A stretch of 64,000 nt of DNA from an uncultured Helicobacteraceae bacterium. Its GTDB lineage: Bacteria; Campylobacterota; Campylobacteria; Campylobacterales; Helicobacteraceae. The stretch lies in contig CAJTQL010000010.1 of NCBI GenBank assembly GCA_910578285.1, positions 1-64,000 of the forward strand, read 5' to 3'. Position numbers and translations under genes: made by a program. Under the pieces are notes generated by a model. It searched no databases, was not told the origin of the DNA, and saw nothing but the letters and a program-made list of their open reading frames with translations. Each line of letters begins with the position of its first letter. The first letter of the stretch is position 1. Below are positions 34,194-42,842 of this stretch, piece after piece.

Positions 34194-34814
34194 ATGCTCA
34201 CTACCCTGTATGTCATTGCCATTAGCGCCGAAGCGATGACGGGCGCACTTGCAGCTGGGCGACATAAAATGGATTTGTTTGGTGTGTTGATTATCGCAGC
34301 GGTAACAGCTTTGGGCGGGGGCTCGATTCGTGATATGCTCTTTGGGCACTATCCGCTCACATGGATTGCGCATCCTGAATATCTCTTGCTCGTCATCTTT
34401 TTTGCGTTGCTTGCAATCAAAATTGCGCGCATTGTGCATAATCTCCATAAGGTTTTCCTGATTCTTGATGCGTTGGGGCTTGTAACCTTTAGCATCATCG
34501 GTGCTCAAATTGGATTGGATATGGGCTATGGCGATGTGATTGCCGTGTGTGGAGCGATTATCACAGGTGTGTTTGGCGGCGTGTTGCGCGATATGCTATG
34601 TGCGCAGATTCCGCTGGTTTTTCAAAAAGAAATCTATGCGGGCATTGCGTTGCTTACAGGCACACTCTATGTTGTGCTACTCAAGACGCCGTTGCCACTT
34701 TTGACCACAACGTCTATCGCCCTTGTTGTCGGCTTTGGATTGAGATTGTATGTGATTTATTATCATCTCAATCTACCCATTTTTGATTTTAGCGAACCAA
34801 AAGGAAAACCATGA
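34194..34814 (+). CDS. UPF0126 / TRIC-like membrane protein
   Basis: 206 aa with two repeats, each of about three transmembrane helices. Each repeat carries the glycine-rich signature: ALGGGSIRDMLFGHYPL and GVFGGVLRDMLCAQIPLVF. The family forms trimeric cation channels distantly related to animal TRIC; some members are linked to glycine uptake. GGAAAAAA precedes the ATG, and TACAAT about 40 bases upstream could be the -10. The end overlaps queC (ATGA), so it is translated with the queuosine genes, with no known functional link. Confidence 0.82.
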   Translation: MLTTLYVIAISAEAMTGALAAGRHKMDLFGVLIIAAVTALGGGSIRDMLFGHYPLTWIAHPEYLLLVIFFALLAIKIARIVHNLHKVFLILDALGLVTFSIIGAQIGLDMGYGDVIAVCGAIITGVFGGVLRDMLCAQIPLVFQKEIYAGIALLTGTLYVVLLKTPLPLLTTTSIALVVGFGLRLYVIYYHLNLPIFDFSEPKGKP

Positions 34815-35458
34815 GACTCGTTTTGTATAGCGGCGGTGTCGATAGCACGACAGCGCTTTTGTGGAGCTTGCAAACACAAGAAACGCATGCGCTTTTGTTT
34901 GTATATCCAAGCCGCCATAATGCGCAAGAGCTCGCGCATGCGCGCGCGATTTGCGAGGCGCACAGAATCGTCTACCACACGATTGACGCAAGCGCACTTT
35001 TTGCAGGCTTTGCAAGCGATTTGCTCACGCCAAATGCCCAGTCTAGCACGATTCCACATGGGCAATATGACGCAAATGCGCTTTCGCATCTCGTTGTGCC
35101 TTTTCGCAACGGAATCTTTTTGAGCATTGCAAGCGGGTTTGCGCAATCGCTTGGTGCAAGCAAGGTTGTGCTCGCCAACCACGCAGGCGACCACCCGATT
35201 TATCCCGATTGTTCGCGTGCGTTTATCGATTCGATGGGTGCAGCGATTGTGAGTGGCACGGGCGGGGCTGTGCAGCTTGTTAGCCCCTTTTGCGAGCTTG
35301 ACAAAGCCGCAATTGTGCGGTTGGGAATCACGCTTAATATTGACTATGCGCAGACGTATAGTTGCTATGAGGGCGGCGCAAAACATTGCAATCAATGCCC
35401 CACTTGCCTCGAATCGCTCGAAGCATTTAGGCAAAATGGGCTTGTTATTGAAAGGTAG
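34811..35458 (+). CDS. queC: 7-cyano-7-deazaguanine synthase QueC
   Basis: 215-aa PP-loop ATPase (LYSGGVDSTTALLW) converting CDG to preQ0 in the queuosine pathway. A zinc-binding Cys cluster is visible as CYEGGAKHCNQCPTC near the C-terminus. queD starts directly after the stop codon. Confidence 0.93.
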   Translation: MRLVLYSGGVDSTTALLWSLQTQETHALLFVYPSRHNAQELAHARAICEAHRIVYHTIDASALFAGFASDLLTPNAQSSTIPHGQYDANALSHLVVPFRNGIFLSIASGFAQSLGASKVVLANHAGDHPIYPDCSRAFIDSMGAAIVSGTGGAVQLVSPFCELDKAAIVRLGITLNIDYAQTYSCYEGGAKHCNQCPTCLESLEAFRQNGLVIER

Positions 35459-35806
35459 ATGATGTTTTATATTCAAAAACGTCTTGAAATTTCAGCAGCA
35501 CATCAGCTGTTTTTGGATTATGAAAGTAAATGTAATCGTTTGCATGGGCATAATTGGATTATTACAATTTTTTGCAAATCCAAGACACTCAATGCTAATG
35601 GAATGGTGATTGATTTTAGCCATATCAAAGAAAAAATCCATAAGCGACTCGACCACCAATTCCTTAATGATATTATCCCGACAAGCACGACAGCAGAGAA
35701 TATTGCCCAATGGGTTTGCGAGCAAATTGGCACATTGTGCTATCGCGTAGAAGTGCAAGAGAGCGAGGGAAATATCGCCATTTATGAACGTGATGAAAAT
35801 CTATAA
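35459..35806 (+). CDS. queD: 6-carboxytetrahydropterin synthase QueD
   Basis: 115-aa zinc enzyme of the PTPS family making 6-carboxy-tetrahydropterin from dihydroneopterin triphosphate. Zinc ligands are His in SAAHQL and the pair in RLHGHNW; the catalytic Cys lies in ESKCNRLHGH. Two consecutive ATG codons (35459, 35462) are possible starts. The end overlaps queE by about 20 bases. Confidence 0.92.
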   Translation: MMFYIQKRLEISAAHQLFLDYESKCNRLHGHNWIITIFCKSKTLNANGMVIDFSHIKEKIHKRLDHQFLNDIIPTSTTAENIAQWVCEQIGTLCYRVEVQESEGNIAIYERDENL

Positions 35807-36389
35807 AATTAATGAGATTTTTTATAGCCTGCAAGGTGAAGGCGCATACACAGGCAGGGCATCTGTTTTTGTGCGTTTTGCGCAATGCAATCTCGCATGT
35901 ACGTTTTGTGATACGCATTTTGCACGTGTTGCCTATCGTTTCGACAAAAATGCGCTCGAATCGTTTGTATTTGCGCTCCTAGAAAAAGAACATGTAGCGA
36001 ACAAGCCACAGATTGTTTTTACAGGAGGTGAGCCAACATTGCAGCTATGCGAATCCGAGCCACTTTTAAATGGTTTCTATCGCTGCATTGAAACCAATGG
36101 CTATCAAATCGCACCACGTTGGATTGAATGGGTAACATTTTCGCCCAAGACAAAACCCATTGCCGCAAGCAATATGCAACGTGCAAACGAGGTGAAGATT
36201 CTCTATTCGCTATTTAGCGAAGAAGAGATGATTTTGCTTGTAAAAGATTATCCAGATAAGCACTATTTTGTTCAGGCAATCGATAGAGGAACGCGACCAA
36301 TTCAATATGATTCCTTAATTGCTTTTTGCAAAAAGAATCCGCAATTTCGCCTAAGTTTGCAGACGCATAAGATTCTTGAAATTAATTAG
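35784..36389 (+). CDS. queE: 7-carboxy-7-deazaguanine synthase QueE (radical SAM)
   Basis: 201-aa radical SAM enzyme forming the CDG base. The motif CNLACTFC (Cx3Cx2C) coordinates the 4Fe-4S cluster; FTGGEPTLQ is the SAM-binding GGE motif. FYSLQGEGAYTGRASVFVRF is typical of the family N-terminus. Start could be 35784 or the second Met at 35793. queC-queD-queE gives the steps to preQ0 except FolE-type GTP cyclohydrolase; queF, tgt and queA are not in the window. Confidence 0.92.
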   Translation: MNVMKIYKINEIFYSLQGEGAYTGRASVFVRFAQCNLACTFCDTHFARVAYRFDKNALESFVFALLEKEHVANKPQIVFTGGEPTLQLCESEPLLNGFYRCIETNGYQIAPRWIEWVTFSPKTKPIAASNMQRANEVKILYSLFSEEEMILLVKDYPDKHYFVQAIDRGTRPIQYDSLIAFCKKNPQFRLSLQTHKILEIN

Positions 36390-36392
36390 AAT

Positions 36393-36680
36393 CTAAAAAT
36401 TCGTAATTTGCTGAAGGCGCCGAATGTATTGCAAAAGATGATACACGACATCTTTAAGTGTATAGATTTCTTCATGAACATGATAAAGAAGTTCGATGAT
36501 TTTTTTGCGAATAATTTCGCTATAAGCTACGACTATTTTCCCAAATATTTCATTGAGACTTGTATAGATGCAGCTTAATGTGGCATTTTTATTTCCATAT
36601 TCCAATCGATAGTATTCAATTCGATTGATAATATGTTGTATGGTTCTGTCAAGGTCTCTCTTTGTTGCAGAAGTTTGCAT
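36393..36680 (-). CDS. Hypothetical small helical protein, 95 aa
   Basis: Preceded by AAAGGAGAG three bases before ATG, so translation is likely. The protein is basic and nearly all helical with many Ile/Tyr residues and one Cys; no membrane span or signal peptide. It might dimerise as a coiled coil. It converges with queE, ending four bases from it. No family recognised. Confidence 0.6.
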   Translation of the reverse strand: MQTSATKRDLDRTIQHIINRIEYYRLEYGNKNATLSCIYTSLNEIFGKIVVAYSEIIRKKIIELLYHVHEEIYTLKDVVYHLLQYIRRLQQITNF

Positions 36681-36959
36681 TATCTCTCCTTTTGAATGTT
36701 GATTTGATAGTAGAAATTTTAAGAGTTTTGTTTGAAAACATTGTCAAGATTTTGCGAAATTGCCTTTGCAGATATTCAAAAAGAGGTTTCTGACATGTTG
36801 GATTGCCACATAGTCTAGCGAGCCCTTATGATGACGAGATATTTTGGTTTGCTTCAATCCTGCCCTATGAGGGAGGGGGAATAACGATGACATTAAATCA
36901 GAGCGTGATTCCAAATGCCTATGCTAAAATGATGCGCGCGACTAAGTCGCGCCCAATCG
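36681..36959. other. Intergenic spacer with a GCGCGACTAAGTCGCGC hairpin
   Basis: No gene seen. A perfect palindrome GCGCGACTAAGTCGCGC near 36937-36953 resembles the GTGCGACTGAAGTCGCAC hairpins of the 3.1-3.9 kb island, and lies just after the DUF3943 stop on its strand, where it could act as an RNA 3' end. Confidence 0.5.
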
Positions 36960-37715
36960 TTAGAATCGCACAAGCAGAGCGAGGCTTGCTCCTCCTTTGT
37001 TGTTAGGGACGATATAGCTTGTGGTTTGCTGTTTATTGTGAATTCCAAGCCATTGTGCAAGTCCCCAACTCTGCATTGCAACACCAAGTGGGTCCATCGC
37101 AATCAACATCGCCTCGCCTAATATGCGCGAACCAAGCATGGTGCGTTGGTTTGCCTCAATTGCTAGAGAGCTGCGATAGAACAGCTCGCCAAAAAGTGAG
37201 CCGATGGCGGGTGTGATGACTAAATCTTGCCAACTTGGGATTTCAGCAAACGATTCGACACCATATTCCCAAAAAAATGTCGAAGCAACAAAGCTAAAAA
37301 GCACAGATTCTGCCCATGAATATCCCGCAACACGTGGCTGCATATAATACACAGCCCCCCAATAGGGGTGTGTAACCCAATTCAGAAATAAATCATCACT
37401 ATCGACAACAGGTCCGCTGCGTACGCGCTCTTTCCAACGCTCGCCTAGCCCCGCGATGTCGCTTAATTCTTTTCTGTCCCAACCTGTGAAGTTTGATGGA
37501 AGGAGGTAGAAAATGCCAGTAACGACCAGCGAGCCAGCGATCATGACCATTGTGCTGCCTAGCACATATGTTGCGCCCTTGTCAGGGATATAGGCAGGAA
37601 CGGGATTTTGTTGTTCGTTTAAATCATAGAAGCTTGGTGGCTCATGTGCTTGTGTTTGTGCATTTGCAAGAGACAGAATCGCCCAAAAGGCGATGAGACA
37701 TTTCCATTTTTTCAC
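36960..37715 (-). CDS. DUF3943-like exported protein
   Basis: 251 aa with a signal peptide (WKCLIAFWAILSLANA). The conserved core NWVTHPYWGAVYYMQPRVAGY..SFVASTFFWEYGVESFAEIPS..DLVITPAIGSLFGELFYR resembles the DUF3943 family of envelope proteins. Hydrophobic stretches at about 50-70 and 130-150 suggest membrane association. Function unknown. ATGA overlap with hemB places it in the arsRS-hemB operon. Confidence 0.75.
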   Translation of the reverse strand: MKKWKCLIAFWAILSLANAQTQAHEPPSFYDLNEQQNPVPAYIPDKGATYVLGSTMVMIAGSLVVTGIFYLLPSNFTGWDRKELSDIAGLGERWKERVRSGPVVDSDDLFLNWVTHPYWGAVYYMQPRVAGYSWAESVLFSFVASTFFWEYGVESFAEIPSWQDLVITPAIGSLFGELFYRSSLAIEANQRTMLGSRILGEAMLIAMDPLGVAMQSWGLAQWLGIHNKQQTTSYIVPNNKGGASLALLVRF

Positions 37716-38680
37716 ACAAGCCCCCGTTCAAAAAGTTCTTTGGTGTGGTAGCTGATGATGAGGTCTGCACCTGCGCGCTTGAAACCAATCATTGTTTCAA
37801 CCAAAATCTTGTCATAATCGACAATGCCTGCTTCGCCTGCGAGTTTGAGCATACTATACTCGCCGCTGACATTATAAACCGCAAGTGGCAGGAGCGACCT
37901 TTCGCGAATATCACGTACAATATCGAGATAAGCGAGTGCGGGCTTGACCATGAGAATATCAGCATGCTCGCTTTCATCGTTGAGGCTTTCGAGAATCGCT
38001 TCGTTGCGGTTGGCAGGATTTTGTTGGTAGCTTTTGCGGTCGCCGCTTTGCGGGCTTGATTGTGCCACATCGCGAAAAGGTCCATAATAAGCGCTTGCAA
38101 ATTTGGTTGAATAGCTCATGATAGGTAGATTATAAAATCCATGTGCATTGAGCACATCACGCATTGCAGCAATCATGCCATCGAGCATGCCGCTTGGCGC
38201 GAGCATATCCACACCTGCTTTTGCGAGGCATAGGCTTTGTTTTTGCAAAATCTCGAGCGTGAGGTCGTTGTCGAGCATTCCGCTTGAATCGAGGATTCCG
38301 CAATGCCCATGGTCTGTGTACTCGCAAAAGCACACATCAGCAATAATCAACAAATCCGCCCCAAAGGCACTTTTGAGCTCGCGAATTGCGCGCGCGATGA
38401 TGCCATTGTCGCTCAACGCATCGCTGCCGATATTGTCTTTTGTTTTTGGGATTCCAAAGAGTAGAATCGAATGAATGCCTAGCATCAGCAAACGTTTGCA
38501 TTCAACAAGCAGTGAATCGATGCTAAACTGGAACACATCAGGCATCGAAGGAACGGGATTGTGCAGATTGTTGCCTTCGATGACAAAGAGAGGATAGATA
38601 AAATCGCATTTATCAAGACGCGTTTGGGTTAGCGATTCACGCAATACAGGGTGAATGCGCAGTGGTCGGTAACGTTTCAT
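37712..38680 (-). CDS. hemB: Delta-aminolevulinic acid dehydratase (porphobilinogen synthase)
   Basis: 322-aa enzyme condensing two 5-aminolevulinate molecules in haem synthesis. DVCFCEYTDHGHCGIL carries the Cys residues of the zinc-dependent form; the Schiff-base lysines lie in SYSTKFASAYYGPFRD and MVKPALAYLD. It follows arsS by 17 bases, the same arrangement I recall from H. pylori. Confidence 0.95.
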   Translation of the reverse strand: MKRYRPLRIHPVLRESLTQTRLDKCDFIYPLFVIEGNNLHNPVPSMPDVFQFSIDSLLVECKRLLMLGIHSILLFGIPKTKDNIGSDALSDNGIIARAIRELKSAFGADLLIIADVCFCEYTDHGHCGILDSSGMLDNDLTLEILQKQSLCLAKAGVDMLAPSGMLDGMIAAMRDVLNAHGFYNLPIMSYSTKFASAYYGPFRDVAQSSPQSGDRKSYQQNPANRNEAILESLNDESEHADILMVKPALAYLDIVRDIRERSLLPLAVYNVSGEYSMLKLAGEAGIVDYDKILVETMIGFKRAGADLIISYHTKELFERGLV

Positions 38681-38697
38681 AAAATCTCCTTTTTATT

Positions 38698-39936
38698 TTA
38701 GGTTTCGTTATTTCGAATCGCACCTTTGATGCGAAAAACATGATAGCCTTCTTCATACGCATAAAGCAGCTGCAAGCCTTGCCGCTCAATCGTGTTTTTG
38801 ATGATATAAAGCCCCAAACCTAATCCTTGTGATTGTGGATTCTTGTCGTTTTTGAAAAACGGCAAGAAATATTCATCAATCGGGCGGGGGAATGGCGGTG
38901 CAAGGTTTTTGATGGCGATTTGGTTGTCTTCGATATGAATGATGACTTTGCCATATGTCTTATATTTGAGGGCATTATCAATGAGGTTTTTGATTGCGAG
39001 GCAAAAGATGTTGAAATCGACATAGACATCAACAGAAACATCGGGGCAAATGATTGGGAAATCGCGCGTTGTTGTGTCGATGAGCAGGTTGTCAAAAACG
39101 CGTTGTAGAATCTGTGCAAATGGATAGGTGTCTTTTGAGAGATGATAGTTATTCGAGCTCATTTCTTCGATTTTTGCAAAATCATCAATCAAGAAATTGA
39201 GCCGTTTAAAAACCGAAATGAGCCTCTCTTGCTGAATTGTGTTTTCAATCATTTCAGCCACGATTCTGCCTTTGGTAATCGGCGTTTTGAGCTCATGCAT
39301 AATCGCGCGCAAGAAAAGCTGGCGCGATTGATTGAGGGCTTCGATTTTGCGAATCGCATTGTCAAACTCGAGCGAGAGTTCTCCGATTTCATCATTTTGG
39401 GCAACGATGCATGAGACGTTGATGTGGTCTTGGTCAAAATGTTGCACGGCTTTGCGCAAACTGCGCAATGGAATGAGTGCTTTGATAATGAGAATGTATA
39501 AAAATAACACGACACAGAATGCAACAAATGTGAGGATATACGAATTGTGCAATGATTCACGAAACGAATCGCGATAGAGTGTGATTTTTTGTGGGGTTTG
39601 AACGAGAATATAGATAATATCGTTGTCATGCAAAAATTTTGCCGTAATGCCATTGAAATCAGGATTGAGCTCGGCAAGGAGGTCTTGCTGAATTTTTGGG
39701 TTGTTGACAATTTTAAAATTGAGTTCTTTGAGATATTCTTCAATCAAGGCAATATCGCCACCATAACGAATGATTTGGTTGATTGTGATGATGAATTGAT
39801 TGTATTTGCGTTGCAATTCGAGATGTTCGTTAGCGCTTTGTGTTTGGATAGAATAGAATGAAAATGCGCCCAATCCCACAAGCGCAAAGGCAAACAGGAT
39901 TGTAACCTTTGTGAATATGGAATTATACCATTTCAT
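38698..39936 (-). CDS. arsS: ArsS-like sensor histidine kinase
   Basis: 412-aa membrane kinase. Transmembrane helices lie at about 8-28 and 132-155 around a ~100-residue periplasmic sensor. A HAMP-like linker, the H-box FLRAIMHELKTPITKGR, N-box LIDNALKYKTYG and G-box GLGLGLYIIKN follow. H. pylori ArsS senses acid and controls urease and other genes; orthology is inferred from the arsR-arsS-hemB order. GGAGAG in the last codons of arsR is its RBS. Confidence 0.88.
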   Translation of the reverse strand: MKWYNSIFTKVTILFAFALVGLGAFSFYSIQTQSANEHLELQRKYNQFIITINQIIRYGGDIALIEEYLKELNFKIVNNPKIQQDLLAELNPDFNGITAKFLHDNDIIYILVQTPQKITLYRDSFRESLHNSYILTFVAFCVVLFLYILIIKALIPLRSLRKAVQHFDQDHINVSCIVAQNDEIGELSLEFDNAIRKIEALNQSRQLFLRAIMHELKTPITKGRIVAEMIENTIQQERLISVFKRLNFLIDDFAKIEEMSSNNYHLSKDTYPFAQILQRVFDNLLIDTTTRDFPIICPDVSVDVYVDFNIFCLAIKNLIDNALKYKTYGKVIIHIEDNQIAIKNLAPPFPRPIDEYFLPFFKNDKNPQSQGLGLGLYIIKNTIERQGLQLLYAYEEGYHVFRIKGAIRNNET

Positions 39937-39941
39937 TCCGA

Positions 39942-40628
39942 CTATTTCTCTCCATTGTTCAATCGATAGCCAATGCCTCGCACAGAAATGATGAATTTAG
40001 GGCTTTTGGGGTCTGCTTCAATCTTAGAGCGGAGTCGTCCAATGATAACATCAATGCTTTTGTTGGAGCTTTCAGGATTGATAGATGGCGAGCTAAGAGA
40101 GATTTCTTCGCGCGAAATCGCCGCACCATTGCGTTTGATGAGATGTGCAAGAATCTCATATTCAGCGCGTGTGAGGTCGAGGAGCTCGCCACGATAAAAG
40201 ATTTCTCGGCTACCTTCGTGGATCTCAAATGGTTTGTGTGCAGCCGGTGGCATGTTTTTGGGAGTGCCATTATAGCGGCGCAAGACGCTGTAAATGCGAG
40301 CAATCAATTCTTTTGGGTCATAGGGTTTTGGGAGATAATCATCAGCACCAAACTCCAAACCTTTGATTTTATCATTGGTGTCGTTTCGTGCTGATGAGAT
40401 GATGATTGGAATATTCTTGTTTTTGGCGACTCTCTTGCACACTTCGAGCCCATCGAGGTTGGGAAGCGTTAAATCTAAAAGGAGGAGGTCAAAATGATGA
40501 GTATTCAAGGCACTCATACCCGTATAGGGCTCGTCATAGCTTGTTACAGAGATTCCGTGACTTTCGAGATATTCGCTCAAAATCGCTGCAAGTTCCAAGT
40601 CATCTTCTATCATTAGAATCTTTAGCAT
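39942..40628 (-). CDS. arsR: ArsR-like OmpR-family response regulator
   Basis: 228 aa. The receiver domain has the acidic pair MIEDD, phospho-acceptor Asp in LLLLDLTLPNLDG and the switch/Lys in DYLPKPYDPKEL. A winged-helix DNA-binding domain (LTRAEYEILAHLIKRNGAAISREE, VISVRGIGYRLN-like end) follows. The ATG at 40628 is preceded by AAAGGA; a 5-residue longer start lacks one. H. pylori ArsR is essential and acid-responsive. This is the Helicobacter acid-response ArsR, not the arsenic repressor of the same name. Confidence 0.9.
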   Translation of the reverse strand: MLKILMIEDDLELAAILSEYLESHGISVTSYDEPYTGMSALNTHHFDLLLLDLTLPNLDGLEVCKRVAKNKNIPIIISSARNDTNDKIKGLEFGADDYLPKPYDPKELIARIYSVLRRYNGTPKNMPPAAHKPFEIHEGSREIFYRGELLDLTRAEYEILAHLIKRNGAAISREEISLSSPSINPESSNKSIDVIIGRLRSKIEADPKSPKFIISVRGIGYRLNNGEK

Positions 40629-40764
40629 AAGGGTCCTTTCCATAGCACATTAAGGAGGAGGCTTCGGCAATTTCTTTCAAGAATCGGGTTGGTAGGGGTG
40701 TCAAAATGACAACTGCAGTCTCAATGCATGTCAAGGACCCATCTGCCTTAAAACGATTCAAATT

Positions 40765-40996
40765 TTAAAGAACAAAAGCTTCAAGTCAAGCTTTTAGCTT
40801 TTTGTTATGGAGCCATCTGTTTGTTTATCATGTGCAACTACATCAGCTACAAAAATGCAGAAACACAAACCATCAAACAGGTTGACCAGCAAGGCAGAGG
40901 CGGCGTTGGGATTTGGGGGGTGTTCCTCTGCCATGTTTGGTCGTAAAGAGGTTTGATTCTCTTATCTACACCTTTAGGTCTCCGTTCGGGTGAGAT
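40765..40996 (-). ncRNA. Putative structured RNA gene (possibly 6S-like)
   Basis: On the minus strand a consensus TATAAT (41008-41003) should start transcription near 40996. The transcript folds into a long interrupted hairpin: CAAACC/GGTTTG (40955-40950 with 40871-40866), GACCA/TGGTC (40942-40938 with 40888-40884) and the 8-bp GGCAGAGG/CCTCTGCC (40932-40925 with 40900-40893). Its end coincides with the AAAAGCTT/AAGCTTTT hairpin at 40774-40795 followed by T-rich sequence. No protein frame is convincing. A rod with an internal bubble suits 6S RNA, but tmRNA, SRP and RNase P signatures are absent and identity is unproven. Confidence 0.5.
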
Positions 40997-41002
40997 GAGC
41001 GA

Positions 41003-41008
41003 ATTATA
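41003..41008 (-). promoter_or_regulatory. TATAAT -10 box driving the minus-strand RNA
   Basis: Perfect -10 hexamer in the context GTGCTTTTATAATTC on the minus strand; it lies between the stop of the 41050 gene and the structured RNA. No consensus -35, as is common in Helicobacter. Confidence 0.55.
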
Positions 41009-41049
41009 AAAGCACAAAGTAAACGTTAGGTAATCCAATGGTAACAAGT

Positions 41050-41514
41050 CTATTTTTTGCTTTCCAATCGCTCATCAATCAGTGAAAGTTGCCACTCAAA
41101 AAAATTGAGAATCAAATCAATTTTTGCCTCTGCTGCGCGGTTGTTGGGCGACTGCATGCCTTCGAACATCACCAAGATTCGTTCGCGCAAACCTTCAAGG
41201 AATCGCCTATCACTATCAATATTGTCGTCAGAACGCGCCTCTTGTGAGCGCGTTGGAAACTGCTGCGCTTCGCCTAGATTCATGCTTTCTTGTGCCATTG
41301 GCATGAGCGGCGGCTCTTTCTTAATCATCGATTCGAGCACTTCATTGGCGTCTAGTTCCACGCTCGAAAGGTTATGCAACTGCGGTGGTTCGATGTGTCG
41401 ATTTTCGTTTGGCGTTTCGTCAATTTCCCCAATCTCTTCCGCCTTAATTACGTTGCTAGGTGCATCTTCTTGCATTTCTGCAAGTGTTGAGAGTATCGCT
41501 TCTTTTAGTTCCAT
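41050..41514 (-). CDS. Hypothetical acidic protein, CiaD-like C-terminus possible
   Basis: 154 aa from the ATG at 41514 (a GTG at 41529 is an alternative). The N-terminal two thirds are acidic, Glu/Asn/Pro-rich and probably disordered. The C-terminal segment FLEGLRERILVMFEGMQSP..IDLILNFFEWQLSLIDERL is a helical pair of the type I associate with Campylobacterota CiaD-like proteins, a weak assignment. No signal peptide. It overlaps the preceding TPR-like gene by 10 bases and is the last gene of the leuD-leuB run. Confidence 0.6.
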   Translation of the reverse strand: MELKEAILSTLAEMQEDAPSNVIKAEEIGEIDETPNENRHIEPPQLHNLSSVELDANEVLESMIKKEPPLMPMAQESMNLGEAQQFPTRSQEARSDDNIDSDRRFLEGLRERILVMFEGMQSPNNRAAEAKIDLILNFFEWQLSLIDERLESKK

Positions 41515-41768
41515 AGTTTCACTAACCACCTTTCAAACTCATTGAATTCCACTTCTGTGTCCATTTTGATAAAAAAATCTTTCATTTCTTCGTTGACATT
41601 TTTGAACTCTTGGCGAATGCCTGAAAGCCTCCGTATTGCGATTTTTGCTTCTTGATTATTTGCATCTCGTTTTAGTACGTCTTTATAAATCTCGAGCGCT
41701 TCATTTTTGCGCCCTTGCAGCTCATAGATTGAGGCAAGTGTAACCGTTGTCGGTGCTTTAGCGCTCAT
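41505..41768 (-). CDS. Small TPR-like protein, 87 aa
   Basis: Contains one clear tetratricopeptide unit (ASIYELQGRKNEALEIYKDVLKRDANNQEAKIAIRRL) followed by a charged helical tail ending FERWLVKLWN. The ATG comes directly after the leuB stop codon (TAGATG) with GGGAGA as RBS, so it is translationally coupled. Probably a protein-interaction module for the next gene product; function unknown. Confidence 0.7.
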   Translation of the reverse strand: MSAKAPTTVTLASIYELQGRKNEALEIYKDVLKRDANNQEAKIAIRRLSGIRQEFKNVNEEMKDFFIKMDTEVEFNEFERWLVKLWN

Positions 41769-42842
41769 CTATTCTCCCTTTGAGACAAGGTCGGCAATCA
41801 AACTTCCCATATCGTCAGTCGAGCAAAGATTTTTTGCCCCAAAAGATGCAATATCTGGTGTGCGATAGCCTTGCTTGAGTGCTTTGATGATTGCATTTTC
41901 AATTGATTTTGCAGCTTCCTCTTGTTTGAAAGAATGCCGCAGCATCATCGCTGCGCTTGCGATTGTTGCGATAGGGTTGGCGATTCCTTGTTTGGCAATA
42001 TCGGGTGCAGAGCCATGAATAGGCTCGTAGAGTGCTACTTGATTGCCAAGTGAGGCGGAAGGCAAAAGCCCAATTGAGCCACTCAACATGCTTGCTTCAT
42101 CACTCAAAATATCCCCAAATAGATTGCCTGTTACAATCACATCGAATTGTTTGGGATTGCGGATAAGCTGCATTGCAGCGTTGTCAACATACATGTGCGT
42201 GAGGCTCACATCGGGATATTCTTTTGCAAGTGCATTGATTTCTTCGCGCCACATTTGGCTCACTTCAAGCACATTTGCTTTGTCGATGCTGCACACACGT
42301 TTTTTGCGTCCCATCGCGATTTCAAAAGCAATCTTTGCCACGCGCCGCACTTCTTCACGTGTATAAATCATTGTGTTAAAAGCCTTGTTTTCCTCTTTGG
42401 CGCGCGGCTGCCCAAAATAGATTCCGCCTGTGAGCTCGCGAACAACCATAATGTCTGTGCCGCTAACCACTTCGGGTTTAAGCGTGCTTGCATTAATGAG
42501 CTCGTCATACACGACAGCGGGGCGCAGATTTGCATACACATCAAGCGCTTTGCGTAAGCCCAAAAGCCCAGCTTCTGGACGCAAATGCGATTCCAAAGAA
42601 TCCCATTTCTCGCCCCCAACAGCGCCGAGCAAGATGGCTTGGGATTGCATGCAGCCCTTGAGTGTCTCGTCAGGCAGCGGCACACCAACGCGATCAATTG
42701 CTGCTCCACCCAAAAGATAGTCATGGTAGTCCAAGGTAAAATGGTGTGCATACGACACAGCGTCTAGCACTTTTTTGGCTTCATCAATGACTTCTGGACC
42801 GATTCCATCGCCCTTGATAATGGCTACTTTATAATGGGACAT
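41769..42842 (-). CDS. leuB: 3-isopropylmalate dehydrogenase
   Basis: 357-aa NAD-dependent oxidative decarboxylase of leucine synthesis. KGDGIGPEVIDEAKKVL, ELTGGIYFGQPR, YTREEVRRVA, SIDKANVLEVSQMWRE, MYVDNAAMQL and GSIGLLPSASLG..YEPIHGSAPDIAKQGIANP are all present. The ATG shares its A with the leuD stop (TGATG). The partners leuA and leuC are not in the window. Confidence 0.96.
   Translation of the reverse strand: MSHYKVAIIKGDGIGPEVIDEAKKVLDAVSYAHHFTLDYHDYLLGGAAIDRVGVPLPDETLKGCMQSQAILLGAVGGEKWDSLESHLRPEAGLLGLRKALDVYANLRPAVVYDELINASTLKPEVVSGTDIMVVRELTGGIYFGQPRAKEENKAFNTMIYTREEVRRVAKIAFEIAMGRKKRVCSIDKANVLEVSQMWREEINALAKEYPDVSLTHMYVDNAAMQLIRNPKQFDVIVTGNLFGDILSDEASMLSGSIGLLPSASLGNQVALYEPIHGSAPDIAKQGIANPIATIASAAMMLRHSFKQEEAAKSIENAIIKALKQGYRTPDIASFGAKNLCSTDDMGSLIADLVSKGE

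Larger units (their letters stand above)
40629..41049. other. 420-base gap between arsR and the downstream gene pair
   Basis: Holds the arsR leader and promoter region (about 40630-40760, with TTGACA-like sequence on the minus strand), the hairpin at 40774-40795 and the structured RNA candidate. No protein gene seen. Confidence 0.6.

Noticed and set aside
39942..40628. Arsenic repressor ArsR
   Set aside because: The gene is an OmpR-type response regulator; the symbol refers to the acid-response system.
40644..41049. tmRNA, SRP RNA or RNase P RNA
   Set aside because: The hallmark sequences (tRNA-like ends with CCA, GGAAGCAGC-type loop, GAGGAAAGTCCGG) were looked for on both strands and not found.
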